The notes below the pieces were generated by a model. It saw only the letters and a list, made by a program, of their open reading frames with translations. It ran no database searches and was not told where the DNA came from. A stretch of 64,000 bases of DNA from Diphasiastrum complanatum (Eukaryota; Streptophyta; Lycopodiopsida; Lycopodiales; Lycopodiaceae), in the NCBI GenBank assembly GCA_029204225.1, contig CM055093.1, forward strand, positions 329,001-393,000, given 5' to 3'. Positions 10,684 through 21,321 of the stretch are shown piece after piece. Position numbers and translations under genes: made by a program. Each line of letters begins with the position of its first letter. Positions within the stretch are counted from its first letter, which is position 1.

Positions 10684-11226
10684 GAGGACCTAAACCAGAT
10701 GATAGAACATGCTAAGCGTAGCATTAGACAGTCCCAGGATCGAGCCAGGCATTATGCAGATCCACACAGACGGGATGTGCAGTTCTCCATTGGTGAGAAA
10801 GTCTACTTGAGAGTCCCAGTTGACTCTAAAACCCTCAAATCAGGAGTGTGTGCTAAGTTGTCTCCAAGGTATTGTGGTCCCTTTACCATCAGTAGGAGAC
10901 TAGGCAAGGTCACCTATGAACTAGAACTCCCACACAGCAGTAAGGTTTTTCCAGTCTTTCATGTAAGTCAGTTACGAAAAGCCTTAACCAGATCAGACAA
11001 TCTGGTAGGGGACAGTGTTCTAGTTCTCCCATTGGATCCTCAACAACCTCCACATGAACCAGAGGAGATTCTTGATAGTAGAGAGACGCAGACTCGTCAT
11101 ACTCTATACCGAGAATATCTGGTGAAGTGGAATGATCAGCCTGTTGAGAATGCCACTTGGGAAAGAGGCAGCGTCCTTCGCAAGATTTTTCCAGACTTTG
11201 TCTTAGAGGACCAAGATTGTTCTTAA
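10684..11226 (+). CDS. Element B integrase C-terminus and chromodomain
   Basis: In phase with pol after TGA 10681; the first Met is at 10699. It carries RARHYADPHRRDVQFSIGEK, the GPY/F-like LSPRYCGPFTISRRLG, FHVSQLRKA, and a chromodomain at the end (EEILDSRETQTRHT, YLVKWNDQPVENATWERG). Chromodomains direct chromovirus integration to marked chromatin. TAA at 11224-11226 overlaps the start of the purine tract. Because the same TGA occurs in element A, this part may be reached only by readthrough, or may be lost. Confidence 0.88.
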   Translation, partial: EDLNQMIEHAKRSIRQSQDRARHYADPHRRDVQFSIGEKVYLRVPVDSKTLKSGVCAKLSPRYCGPFTISRRLGKVTYELELPHSSKVFPVFHVSQLRKALTRSDNLVGDSVLVLPLDPQQPPHEPEEILDSRETQTRHTLYREYLVKWNDQPVENATWERGSVLRKIFPDFVLEDQDCS

Positions 11227-11237
11227 GGGGGAGGGAG
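11223..11237 (+). promoter_or_regulatory. Polypurine tract of element B
   Basis: A purine-rich TTAAGGGGGAGGGAG directly precedes the 3' LTR, the normal place for plus-strand priming. Confidence 0.9.
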
Positions 11238-11578
11238 TGTTGCCGAACCCTAGAGAACACAGATAGGTCAGATACCACAGTCAGGGTCGTGTCCAGTGTA
11301 CATGACCAACAGGGCAAGACAGTGTGAGTAGTGTGTCCCAGCACGGTCCATAGCCATGGCGGGCCTAACACAGCCTAGGGACCTTGTCAGCAGGATAGGG
11401 CTCCCAGTTGGGTCCCGACGTGCAGTCGGCCACGTCAGTGCCACGTGGCCGACACTTGGCAGTAGCATGCTACCAGTCCTCACACTGGGCTAGCAGGGGC
11501 TTACTCTATATCAGGGAGTAGGCAAGATTGGGTGGATCAGTTAGTGTTTGCCCTACTGTGGTGTTAGGATCTATTACA
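11238..11578 (+). repeat. 3' LTR of element B
   Basis: 341 bp, TGTTGCCGAACC to CTATTACA. Compared with the 5' LTR and with the LTR of A it lacks a 17-bp block after the first TGTT. The rest differs from the 5' LTR by only a few bases, which indicates a recent insertion. Confidence 0.95.
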
Positions 11579-11720
11579 ACACCACCTCTGTATCGCCGAG
11601 TCGATGCCTGCCGACTATGCACACGCCTCGATCGGACACTTGTAGATCAAAATAAAAGAATTTAGCTCCTCCACGACTGGCGCAATTCTGGCCATGAAGA
11701 TGGGCAAATTTTTTTTAATT
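11579..11720 (-). mobile_element. hAT-1 remainder beyond elements A and B
   Basis: The phrases cacctctgtatcgccgag, gcctgccgactatgcacac and ctccacgactggcgcaattc match 48561-48690, the 5' end region of hAT-2. Thus hAT-1 once continued from 1805 into this stretch, and about 735 bp present in hAT-2 (47826-48560) is missing between the two flanks. Confidence 0.75.
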
Positions 11721-12403
11721 AATTCCATCACATGCTTATGCATTTATTTACTTTAATTAGCTCTGGGATATTACGTGATCTGTCCATTTTTGCCAATAGC
11801 TAGAAATAATAGCCTACTGCCATAAATCAGCAGACCAACTTCTAATCCTATTACATTAGTGACAATCTACAAAGGTGTTAGTAGCAGAGCAGTGATTTGA
11901 CAAATGATTACCCTAATGAATGCTAAGCCCATAACCTACAGCCAATCACTCCATAATCGGTGACCCTACTGATTCAAAACCGGAATTCGATAGGTGAATA
12001 GAGCATTAGCAAAATGTTTAGGATTTTTCTTAAACAAGAACCACTTTTCCTAATCTCTTGCAGGTTAGCATAATTGTAGCTTGAAGTTTGTAAAATTCTC
12101 TCTCTGGATGCATTTTACAGCCCTATCACAAAACTTGTAGGACAGAAAAACTTAGGATTCAATGAATCACTTTGCAACAAAAGCCATTCTTCTCAGAAGT
12201 TGCTTTCAATGCTTGTTTGCATGCAAGCATATTGTTAGTTTATGCCAACAAACATAATTTCAACCCTTATGATGCTGACATTCGTAGCAAAAACTTAAAC
12301 TCTCATAGTTGAATTTATGTCTCTCTTGTAACACAAAATATTAGAACTATCAAGAAGATGATATTTCATCATTCATGATGATGGAATTTTTGAATCGTTA
12401 AGG
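11721..12403. other. AT-rich interval without recognised features
   Basis: I see no coding potential, repeat structure or RNA gene here. It lies between the hAT-1 flank and the LINE RT. Confidence 0.6.
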
Positions 12404-13435
12404 TTGATATCACCTACTGACGTTGCATGGAAGCCCGAGAGGTATTGAAGACCATGATTTTGGTCTTCGAGAGATTCACCCCTAAACCCCACCGGGTACA
12501 AAAGGTGTGTAAGCAATCCAGCTGTGTCTGTAATACCTCTCTGGTATGAGAGACTAGTACCACATCATCCGCATAGAGAAGGATAGCGATCAAAATGTCA
12601 CCAAGCCTGCCACCGTCCTTACCACACTAAGAAATGACCCGCTCCAGCTCATTGATGTATAGTTCAAAAAGAACTGGTGAAAGAGAGCATCCCTGCTTAA
12701 CCCCAATAGTACTCCGGATCTGCCCATAAATGCCACTACTATGACGAAAGTAACCCAAAACCCTCTCATAGAGAATCATGATAGCTAGAATAATATCCGT
12801 CGAGAAACCCAGGTCGCGGAGTCTCTGGATAAGTAGAGAACGTGGGACAGAGTCAAAGGCTTTCCTGAAGTCCACAAAACAACAGTAAACCTTTTCCTTC
12901 ATGTGCCTAGCTTCCTCAATGAGAGCTCGAAGTGAAGATATGATCATTAGTGAAGTAATGAGCGCGGAACTCTGCCTGGCCCAATGCTTGCAATCTCCTG
13001 GACTCTGCCTCTGAAGCTAACTGTAGACTGAAGGATGGTGCCATATAACTTCGCGAGAACATGCCCAATCATGATAGTGCGGTAATTACCAGGTAACATG
13101 GGGTCACCATTTTTATGGATAGAATGTATGATGTTGGTGCACCAAGATGGGAAGCCTTCAACAACAGCGTGGTTGAGGAGAGTGGATAGTGTGGGGGCAA
13201 GAGTGTCTGAGGTGTGAATCAGTAGCTCGGATTCAAGATCTTCAATGTCTCTAGTTCGATGGGTTTTCAATTTTTTGATTGCTGCCCGGACCAAATCAGG
13301 GGTGAAGAGGGTGAAGTTTGAAGGTCGAGGAGAGATGGAAATGGGCGTATCAGTGGATATAGTGTAAAGCTGGGTAGCATAGTCAGTCCAGGTATGTAGG
13401 TCGTCCAGGAGAGGGGGTGGAGCACGGGGGATAAA
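12404..13435 (-). pseudogene. LINE reverse transcriptase part
   Basis: Minus strand from 13435: a linker (PRAPPPLLDDLHTWTDYATQ), the pre-RT helix (LVRAAIKKLKTHRTRDIED), PGNYRTIMIGHVLAKLYG, then after a frameshift VYCCFVDFRKAFDSVPRSL, GVKQGCSLSPVLFELYINEL, and ILLYADDVVLVSHTR near 12560. These are the RT motifs of non-LTR retrotransposons, with YADD catalytic centre. The frame is broken near 12950 and 12640. Sequence ends shortly after KTKIMVFN at about 12405, so the thumb and 3' domains do not follow here. The sequence continues upstream past copia P1 at 17470. Confidence 0.85.
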
Positions 13436-14229
13436 TGGTAAGAATTTATCAAGGAGAATATGTGATAGACTATTTTGTAGTCTATGAAATTACTAGTCAA
13501 ACAATGGTCTAACGACACGTAACAGTTGTCAAATATAGATATGAAATTATTGAATGAAGATTCAGATGTGATTTTAATCATAAAAATCACTACAAAATAA
13601 TGTTGTGTACTGACTTTTGGTCAGATTTCTGTTTCTGTATCAGCTTATCCACGTTGGACAAGTATCATACTGACACGTGGCATGACCTGTGTGACTCAAA
13701 ACAATCCTAGTAGAGTAGAAATCGCCCTATCTCTACTTTACAAAACTTGTTTTGGATTATTTATCAAAAATTATGGATAAAAATGTGAGATAAGTATTGA
13801 TGTTTGAATATCATTTACATACTATTAGGATAATACTTATGAAATGAATCAAACAGAAACATTAGATATTCAATGTACGATGGATTTCATGAAAGAAATC
13901 TTCATTTTCTTGAAAATACAAAGAAAATAGAAGAACGTGAGAGAAACTCAAATGTACTGAGCATCTAAATGAAGTCTATAGCTTCTGTAGAGCGATTTAT
14001 TAGATCTGAATCTTTCTCCATTCAGTTTTGATCATTCTCCACTCAAGAACTGTTAGTTCTCCTAATAGACTAATTTCTAGAATCTTCTACCACTATGTAA
14101 AGTTAACATAGAGTGTATTATTAAGTAGGACCCATGAATTTAATTCAATGTAGGGGTCTACTTAATTATTTTGGTATTAACCTTATGATGGCCTCATAAT
14201 TAAATTACCAACATTTTATATACGTGACA
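13436..14229 (-). repeat. 3' LTR of copia P1
   Basis: 794 bp, TGGTAAGAATTT at 13436 to TACGTGACA at 14229 on the plus strand. It is shorter than the 986-bp 5' LTR through several deletions, the largest in the part equivalent to 17157-17300. A purine run on the minus strand (TAAGAGGGAGCT) precedes it as PPT. Confidence 0.9.
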
Positions 14230-16060
14230 GCTCCCTCTTAAAACTTGGTAATTTAATTATTCCAAGACTGGTTCTGTGTTTCTCAAATGTGTCTTTGTCC
14301 AATGCCTTGGTGAATATATCTGCCACCATCTCTTTGGTTGAAATGAAGCTGGTATAGATTAGCTCTTTGTCTATGAGATCTCTTATGTGATGATAAGCAA
14401 TATGTTTGGTTCGAGCATGATACATCGGATCCTTTGTCAAGTGAATTGCTGAAGTATTGTCCATTAGAAATATACTTGGTTCATCTTGAGTGATGCCCAA
14501 ACTTTCAAGCATATATCTGATCCATATCACTTCGTTTGCCACCTTAGATGCAGCAATGTATTCAGATTCGCAAGATGATTGAGCAACTATCGATTGCTTC
14601 TTACATGTCCAACTAATAGCACCTCCTGCTATAATGCTGCATCCTCTAGTCAAGCTTTTAGAGTCTTCTTTGAAGGTTAGCCAACTGGCATCACTATAGG
14701 ATAGAAGAATGAAATTTTCATTTTTTGAATATTTTATCCCATAGTCATTTGTGTATTTCAGGTACTGTAATATTCTCTTAGCTGCTCTCCAATGTTTTAT
14801 TCCTGGATTAGAACAATATTGACTAACAGTGAATACTCCATATGCTATATCTGGACGTGTACATATAGCAAGATACATTAATGATGCAATAAGAGTGTGA
14901 TAAGGATATTTCTTCATGTCTTCTTTTTCTTCATTCGATATCGGACAATCCTCCTTGGAAATAATAGCTCCAACAAGTACTGGTGTAGCTTTGTCTTTAC
15001 ATCCTTCCATTTGAAAGTTCTTCAACAACTTCTTAATGTATCTTTGCTGATATATATAGATACTTCCATTCATTTTGTCTCTTTCAATTTGTATTCCCAA
15101 GTAGCATTTTGCCTCTCCAAGATCAGTAATATCAAATAGAGAAGATATCTCCCTCTTAACTTGTAAAATATCTTCATTCCTCTTGGAAATAATGAGTGAG
15201 TCATCAACATACACAACAATTATAACAAGTTCTTCATTAATGATTTTTATATAGACATTAGAGTCGGCTCCTATGGGGTTAAAACCAAGATACTTCAATG
15301 CTTGGTCCTTCTTCTACTAGGCCCTGGCTGATTGCTTTAATCCATATATACTTCTTTTCATTTTGCAGGCATAGGAAGGAAACTTTTCTGAAATGAAACC
15401 AACAGGCTGCTCAATGTATATATCTTCTTCTAAATCTCCATATAAGAAAGCAGTCTTTTCATCTACTTGGTGAACTTCATAATTAAAGTATGCTGCAAGA
15501 GCAAGAACCAAATACTTGTATGTCTCACTACAGGAGAGAAAGTTTCCATGTAGTCTATGCCATATTTTTGCGAAAATCCTTTAGCTACAAGTCTGGCCTT
15601 ATATCTTGCAATCTTACCATCCGATCCATATTTGTACCCATATATCCATTTGCACTTGATTGCTTTTTTGTCTTTAGGTAAAGGTTGCAGCTCCCATACT
15701 TTGTTCTTTTCCATGGATTTCATCTCCTCTTTCATTGCTTCTTTCCACTTGTTTGCCTCTTGACACTCTATGACTTCTTCATAATTTTGTGGTTCAGTAG
15801 TAAAGCCACAAAATTCGTCAGCTATTAGATTATATTGCTGATCATACCTTTCTGGTCCCTTTCTTGTTCTTGTTGATCTTCTTAGTAATTCATCTGGGAT
15901 TTGCATCTCTTTGAGACGTGTACTCTTACTTCTTGGTGATTGAACATGTTGATGTTCACCTTCTTGTTGATGCTGATCCTGCTGTTGGTTCATATCCTGA
16001 ATTTCTTGTTCTTGGGCTACCTCTTGATTATTCTCAAGAGTAATATTAGGTAAATCACCA
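14230..16060 (-). pseudogene. Copia P1 RT and RNase H
   Basis: On the minus strand a Q-rich linker and [14 protein letters not shown] are followed by [53 protein letters not shown]; then in a second frame [20 protein letters not shown] and SIYGLKQSARA; then in a third VIIVVYVDDSLIISKRN. RNase H ends the frame (GGAISWTCKKQSIVAQSSCESEYIAA, KTKHIAYHHIRDLI-like region, DIFTKALDKDTFEKH). Two breaks, at about 15490 and 15310 (TAG in place of W after ARA), inactivate it. It lacks integrase. Confidence 0.9.
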
Positions 16061-16462
16061 TAGAACATCTAAATCTTTTCCATCCCAAACAGTATTGTAA
16101 AGTTGATTATGAAGATGTACAACTTCACCTTCAGATTTCTTTTCAAATTTAGATTGAATAGCATTCCATACTTCCCTGGCTTTAGAATATTTTGAAATAT
16201 CAAGCAACAAATCTTCAGACAAGGAAATGCTTATGATGACAAGAGCCTTGTCATTTTTGTCTCTCCAGTCCTTCAATTCTTTACCTGTAGATTGAGGCAT
16301 CTCTTCTGTGCCATCAACCCATGGCCACAAACCTTCTCCGTTAAGAAGTAAGTTTGTCTTCATTTTCCAAACTTGATAGTTGCAGCCTGAACTGTCAAGT
16401 ATTGAAGTAATTTTCTGTTGTACAGTACCAAATGTTGACATCTCTGAAATCTCAAGAATCAA
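16061..16462 (-). pseudogene. Copia P1 Gag N-terminal fragment
   Basis: About 130 codons: SGCNYQVWKMKTNLLLNGEG, GLWPWVDGTE, WRDKNDKALVIISISLSEDL, AREVWNAIQSKFEKKSEGEV. This is the copia gag (UBN2-type) domain. It ends after DGKDLDVLW, where the internal deletion joins it to the pre-RT linker near 16060. The zinc knuckle is missing. Confidence 0.85.
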
Positions 16463-16465
16463 CCT

Positions 16466-16477
16466 GCTCTGATACCA
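16466..16477 (-). promoter_or_regulatory. PBS of copia P1
   Basis: Minus strand TGGTATCAGAGC, one base after the 5' LTR end, complementary to initiator tRNA-Met. Confidence 0.92.
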
Positions 16478-16478
16478 T

Positions 16479-17464
16479 TGTTAAGAATTTATCAAGGAGA
16501 ATATGTGATAGACATTTTTTGTAGTCTATGAAATTATCAGTCAAACAATAGTCTAACGACACGTAACAGTTGTCAAATATAGATATGAAATTATTGAATG
16601 AAGATTCAGATGTGATTTTAATCATAAAAATCACTACAGAATACTGTGTACTGACTTTTGGTCAGTTTTCTGTTTCTGTATCAGCTTATCCACGTTGGAC
16701 GAGTATCATACTGACACGTGGCATGACCTGTGTGACTCAAAACAGTCCTAGTAGAGTAGAAATCGCCCTATTACAAAACTTGTTTTGGATCATTCATAAA
16801 AAATTATGGATAAAATTGTGAAATCCTTCAGAAAGTCTTGTAAAATGTAAACTGATGATTGATTCTCATTCATGTGAGATAAGTATTGATGTTTGAATAT
16901 CATTTACATACTATTAGGATAGTACTTATGAAATGAATCAAACGGAAACATCAGATATTCAATGTACGATGGATTTCATGAAAGAAATCATTTTCTTGAA
17001 AATACAAAGAAAATAGAAGAACGTGAGAGAAACTCAAATGTACTGAGCATCTAAATGAAGTCTATAGCTTCTGTAGAGCGATTTACTGATCTGAATCTTT
17101 CTCCATTCAGTTTTGATCATTCTCCACTCAAGAACTGTTAGTTCTCCTAATAGACTGCACACAGAAAAATTTCTCCTCTCTACGTTCACTCTCTCTCTAG
17201 GAGTGTGTTTCAAAAACTAGATCCTACTCTCTATTTAAAAAAAATTAGAAAAGTCTAGAAGCTAAACATTCTAGATTATTCTACTCTAATAGGAATTTCT
17301 AGAATCTTCTACCACTATGTAAAGTTAACATAGAGTGTATTATTAAGTAGGACCCATGAATTTAATTCAATGTATAATAGGGGTCTACTTAATTTTTTTG
17401 GTATTAATTATTGACCCTTATGATGGCCTCATATTTAAATTACCAACATTTTATATACGTGACA
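16479..17464 (-). repeat. 5' LTR of copia P1
   Basis: 986 bp bounded by TG at 16479 and CA at 17464 (plus strand reading TGTTAAGAATTT ... TACGTGACA). Much of it aligns with 13436-14229. Confidence 0.92.
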
Positions 17465-17469
17465 ATAAA

Positions 17470-18780
17470 TTCACGCCAGCGGCGAAGTGCCATGAGGAGC
17501 GAAGGAGATGGGGGGGATGGAAACGAGCATGTGTGACAGTGTGGTGAAGGGAGGTGTCCACTGAGTGGAGTGTACAGTGGGCCCAGATGGAGGCAAGTGG
17601 CGACTACATCTGGGCTTTTCCGCGGTGGCACAGGGATAGAAATCTCATCATCGGAGTCATCAGCATGTGCTCGAGTATGAAAGAAGCTAGTGAGAAGCAA
17701 CTGCTGGGAGTCTAACCCCAGGTGATCTGGTACAGGCAGATGAGATTGACGGAGAGTAAGCATCTCACGAACAAGAAGTCCCAATCAACGAGCATCAAGA
17801 TAGGAGACAAAACTGTGAAGTGTATGCGGGCCATCGCGAAAGAGACAATAATACCTCCCCCGTATCTCATAATACAACGGACATCTGAGGAGGAAATGGC
17901 TCGTCCACCTCCTGCAACGAGCACAAGCGACATAGACGACGCTCCCGGGGGATATCCCATGCAGGACTTGCCTCAATAGCAAGCTGATGAGAGGAAATGC
18001 GCAACTGCCCAAGACGATAGCACAGGCCGTGTGATAGGGGCTGTGAGAGATAGAGCGGCAACAATGGCAAACCAGAAGGATCCAGAGAGAGAAAGTGTGT
18101 CTAGTAATAGCTCAGTCGAATGCGGGAAGGTGGGAGTGAGCTCCAAGTTTGTTGCATATATCGACGAAATAAATAGCCTCGGATATATGAATGCGTACCA
18201 CGAGGAAGATCCATGATAGAGATGCCCAGATGTCGTAAGAGATCAGATGCTTGCTGGTACCAGGAGAGCTTGGCATGGGAATCAGCTAGGACACGTGAAG
18301 AAGTAACCGCAACAACTATATATCTATCCGGGTGAGATGCACCAATCTCCTGAATCCGCTGAAAAAAAAGAATAAGGCGGAAAAAGCCCTCAAGGATGAT
18401 CGGAGGAGTAGCAAACTCAGCACATAGGATATCATGAGGGGTGGTAGTCTTGGCACGTATCGGGCGACCCCACATAGTGGCCTAAATGCGGGAAATGCCT
18501 ACCCAGTCCCGGAGAGAAAGTCCTGGCAACCACATCTCGGAGGCATACATCACTGCTGGAACCACCCATGTGTGAAACAACTGGCATCTAGTAGCGGGAT
18601 CAAAAATATGATTCATTGTACAACCACGCTCGAACTGGACCAATGCTGAAAGACCGGGGGAAATGTGTGCAAACTGCAAAAAGTAGAAAATCAGCCAAAC
18701 ACAGATAGGTGTCAAGATCAGCCGTTGTAGAAGAGGTGGAGAGGCCGCCGCAGTTCAAAAAACCGAATGTGATGCTAGCC
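17470..18780 (-). pseudogene. LINE: endonuclease start, post-RT and zinc-binding C-terminal parts
   Basis: Minus strand from about 18770: SITFGFLNCGGLSTS, the start of an APE-type endonuclease domain, breaks after a few dozen codons into SALVQFERGCTMNHIFDPATR, CQLFHTWVVPAVMYASEMW and PIRAKTTTPHDILCAEFATP, which are post-RT segments. Then comes the C-terminal finger (RRLCRLCSLQEVDEPF, LLRCPLYYEIRGRYYCLFRD) and a linker to ALRRWREF at 17480. Frameshifts are frequent. After removal of copia P1 the last frame continues as ...RRWREFIPRAPPPLL into 13435. The domain order is therefore not that of one normal LINE. Confidence 0.8.
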
Positions 18781-18980
18781 GGGGCTATCGGGCTGCTCCC
18801 ATGCCCGAGTACCCCAACTTCTTATTGATGCTTGGAGAAAAAGCGAGGGTTGCCATTTGTGAATACCACCCGCTGGTGTTTGGTCCTTGGCTCCTGAATA
18901 ATAGTTTTACGCTGTAACCATTGGCAGTGAGCACAGTCATCATCTATGTAAATTTGAGAGCCTCAGAGAGTACGTCGCGC

Positions 18981-19127
<147 letters not shown>

Positions 19128-19154
19128 GATGATGATTTTGACATATTTGTGCAG

Positions 19155-19310
19155 GTATTGACAAGTTTAGATGTAGGAGCAAAATTTGATACCGAGCTTA
19201 GAGAATTCACTTATGACATACAAGGAAAGAAATCACTACCTATCACTGAAAATGGGCTACTTAGCTTGGATGTCAAGGGTGGATTCAACTTCAATCCTCG
19301 ATTGAAAGTG
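19155..19310 (+). CDS. OEP21: OEP21-like outer envelope pore protein, internal exon
   Basis: A 156-bp exon in phase 0 at both ends, between an acceptor tttgtgcag and a donor GTAAGT. It reads VLTSLDVGAKFDTELREF, then YDIQGKKSLPITENGLLSLD and VKGGFNFNPRLKV. Together with the exons at 43794 and 45182 this matches, from memory of the family, the C-terminal two thirds of plant chloroplast outer envelope protein 21, a small beta-barrel, anion-selective and ATP-regulated channel for phosphorylated carbohydrates. Alternating polar and apolar residues fit beta strands. N-terminal exons (~60 residues) were not found between 1 and 19154. The following intron is 24,483 bp. Confidence 0.82.
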
Positions 19311-19924
19311 GTAAGTAGTATGAACTTCGCTGTCAATAGGAACATAATCTTTACGTAACCAATTTGATACTTCTTTTATGGTGATTATTACTTTCACTTA
19401 TTGTTAGTTCTATAATAACAAATTGTGTACATCCCAATCTTCCATCTTTTTTCGCTTAAGTATTTCATCCTTTTGAAGAGAATGTATGGATTGTTGAAAA
19501 TTGTGGTATTGCTTGTAGGCTTGTCTTTTCATAACATGCACTATACTTGTTGCATGCAGCTGAAAGTTGTTTTATGGTCCATACATTACTTGGATATTCT
19601 TTTCTGAAGTCATTGCTTGTAGTTTGCAATTTTTGCGACCAAAACTTGTTGGCTTCAGTCCTATTTGTAAAATTGCTACTTTGAGAATCACTATTTATTC
19701 ATTTTTCTCTAATGGGAAGACAACCATCTCTTGCAAAGCCAGTCTTGCCAAAAGTTTTTCAATTGCTTGTGATATTTATCAATTATGATGTGTTTGGGAA
19801 AAGATTGCAATAGACACTAGTAGCTATTCAATGATGTGAGTAATGGTCTTCCGTTTCATGAGGATTTTGTCTTTAACTTGACCTTTGCCCCAGTGCTTTG
19901 CTCAACTAAGCTGTCAGAACCAAA

Positions 19925-19961
19925 CCCCCACCCCCCCCCCCCCCCCCCCCCCCCCCACCCC

Positions 19962-20010
<49 letters not shown>
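19925..20010. repeat. Long poly-C tract
   Basis: About 86 bases of C broken only by two A residues. Gly- or Pro-rich frames across it are artefacts. Its true length is uncertain because such tracts are hard to sequence. Confidence 0.95.
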
Positions 20011-20012
<2 letters not shown>

Positions 20013-20443
20013 TCTTCCAAAGCTTGTTGTAATCTCTTAGGTAAGTTATCAGGTTTTTTGATGCGATGGTCTCCTTTTGCTCAAAGGAATCTTTCAAATG
20101 GTCATCTAATTGTTTCAAGGTTTTCCTTTACAAATCTATCACATTGTTTTAGTTTTGTTTCCTAGGAGTAAGAGATCACTCATTAAGTTCTAGTCCCGAA
20201 ATGCTCATAAGAAACTTTATGGTGGAAATTTTTTTCGATTATATCTAAGATTAATAAACTGATTCAACTAAACTAAGGGCTACTCTATGTTCAAAGCCAT
20301 TGATAACGAAGCCCCAAGGCCTATTTATAGATGTTGAGGCACTTGTAAGGTTAGGGTTTTGCCCTATCTCTAGAGGCTCAATGAAAGTCAGATGACTACT
20401 ACGTTTCTCAATAGACACCAAATAATAAAGCATAAGCTCAAGT

Positions 20444-20561
20444 GTCTAAACATATGGTTAGATAGATAATGGCGACTGCAGACCCCCATGGTCCATATAG
20501 ATGTCTAAACATATGGTTAGATAGATAATGGTGACTGCAGACCCCCATGGTCCATATAGAT
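20444..20561. repeat. 59-bp direct tandem duplication
   Basis: Two copies (20444-20502 and 20503-20561) starting gtctaaacatatggttagat differ by one base (ggc/ggt). A trace of a third copy starts at 20562 (gtc). Confidence 0.93.
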
Positions 20562-21132
20562 GTCCCTATTCATGGAATCTCACTTATAAATCTCCATTGT
20601 AAAAAAGATCATGTCCCCGCTATTGGTACAATGAAACTACTGAAGCTACATAATGAAAGTGCTGATGGCCAAATAGGATGCTGAAGTTGCAAAATAAGGA
20701 GAGCAACCCAAATGGAATGTACTGATTCATAAAATATGAAAGTATGTTGCTCTTCTGACAAGGAAAATGTTGAAGGCAAAAAGTGAGGATTACAATACTG
20801 TCAAAATAAGGGTTTGACATTGCAATAATAAGGATGTTGATGTTCCATATGCATCAAATGTTGAAGTCGCAAAGGAATTGAGATGATGCTATTAAAATGT
20901 TGTTGACACCCAAACAAAGATGTCAATGCTGTAAATGGGAAGATGAAAAGTTGCAAAATGAAGGTAAGGTCACAAATCTGTATTTTGAACAATGAGCCCC
21001 AAACAATATAAAGTCTCAATAAGAAGTTGCATTATAATAGAGTAGTTCTCATAACTGAAAATATGAGATAATTATCAAGCTATATGGTCTCACCAAGAAT
21101 GTCAGAGACAAACTTCTTATAGTTTGTCACGG

Positions 21133-21321
21133 TTAAATAATGCCATTCAAGCCTACAGTCCAAAGAACAAGGCAAGTGTCATGACCTCTTTGTGTGCGTG
21201 GAAGTCCAAGTATGAAATGCATGGAGATAGCATTCCATTGTTGATGAGAAATAGCCCAATGCTCAAGAAGACCTGGAACAAAAGTACCTATTGCAGGCAC
21301 AAAAAGTACAAGAATGGACAA
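21133..21321 (-). pseudogene. Gypsy integrase core fragment
   Basis: The minus-strand frame contains GTFVPGLLEHWAI and WNAISMHFILGLPRTQRGHD, the first part of the gypsy integrase catalytic core (usual MDFI.GLP.T..G.D). The expected Asp of MDF is His, and the D,E half is missing. An isolated scrap. Confidence 0.7.

Larger units (their letters stand above)
5315..11578 (+). mobile_element. Gypsy element B: full-length chromovirus LTR retrotransposon
   Basis: A complete 6264-bp Ty3/gypsy element. It has a 358-bp 5' LTR, PBS for initiator tRNA-Met, ~760-bp leader, gag-pol in a single frame interrupted by two stops, PPT, and 341-bp 3' LTR. Both LTRs begin TGTT and end TTACA. Domain order gag-PR-RT-RH-IN-chromodomain is that of chromoviruses. 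Only two nonsense codons (8041 TAG, 10681 TGA) interrupt otherwise open frames, so it is young. Flanks are gcacc (left) and acacc (right), an imperfect candidate target duplication. Confidence 0.95.
13436..17464 (-). mobile_element. Copia element P1, internally deleted, TSD ATAAA
   Basis: A minus-strand Ty1/copia element with LTRs at 16479-17464 (5') and 13436-14229 (3'), PBS and PPT. The 5-bp ataaa at 13431-13435 and again at 17465-17469 is the target site duplication. The internal part is only about 2.2 kb: Gag N-terminus is fused to the RT linker, with zinc knuckle, protease and integrase missing. It splits a LINE whose frame reads through cleanly when the insertion and one TSD copy are removed. 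Confidence 0.93.
19311..21130. other. OEP21 intron, 5' part
   Basis: Unique-looking AT-rich intron sequence. Apart from the poly-C tract and the 59-bp duplication listed separately I see no element here. Confidence 0.55.

Noticed and set aside
5310..11583. gcacc/acacc as target site duplication of element B
   Set aside because: Four of five bases match, but the left flank belongs to element A or unknown sequence and the right to hAT-1, so it cannot be accepted as proof.
19836..20165. Poly-Pro and poly-Gly frames
   Set aside because: Artefacts of the poly-C tract.
20444..20561. CRISPR-like array
   Set aside because: Only two contiguous 59-bp copies without spacers, in a plant intron.
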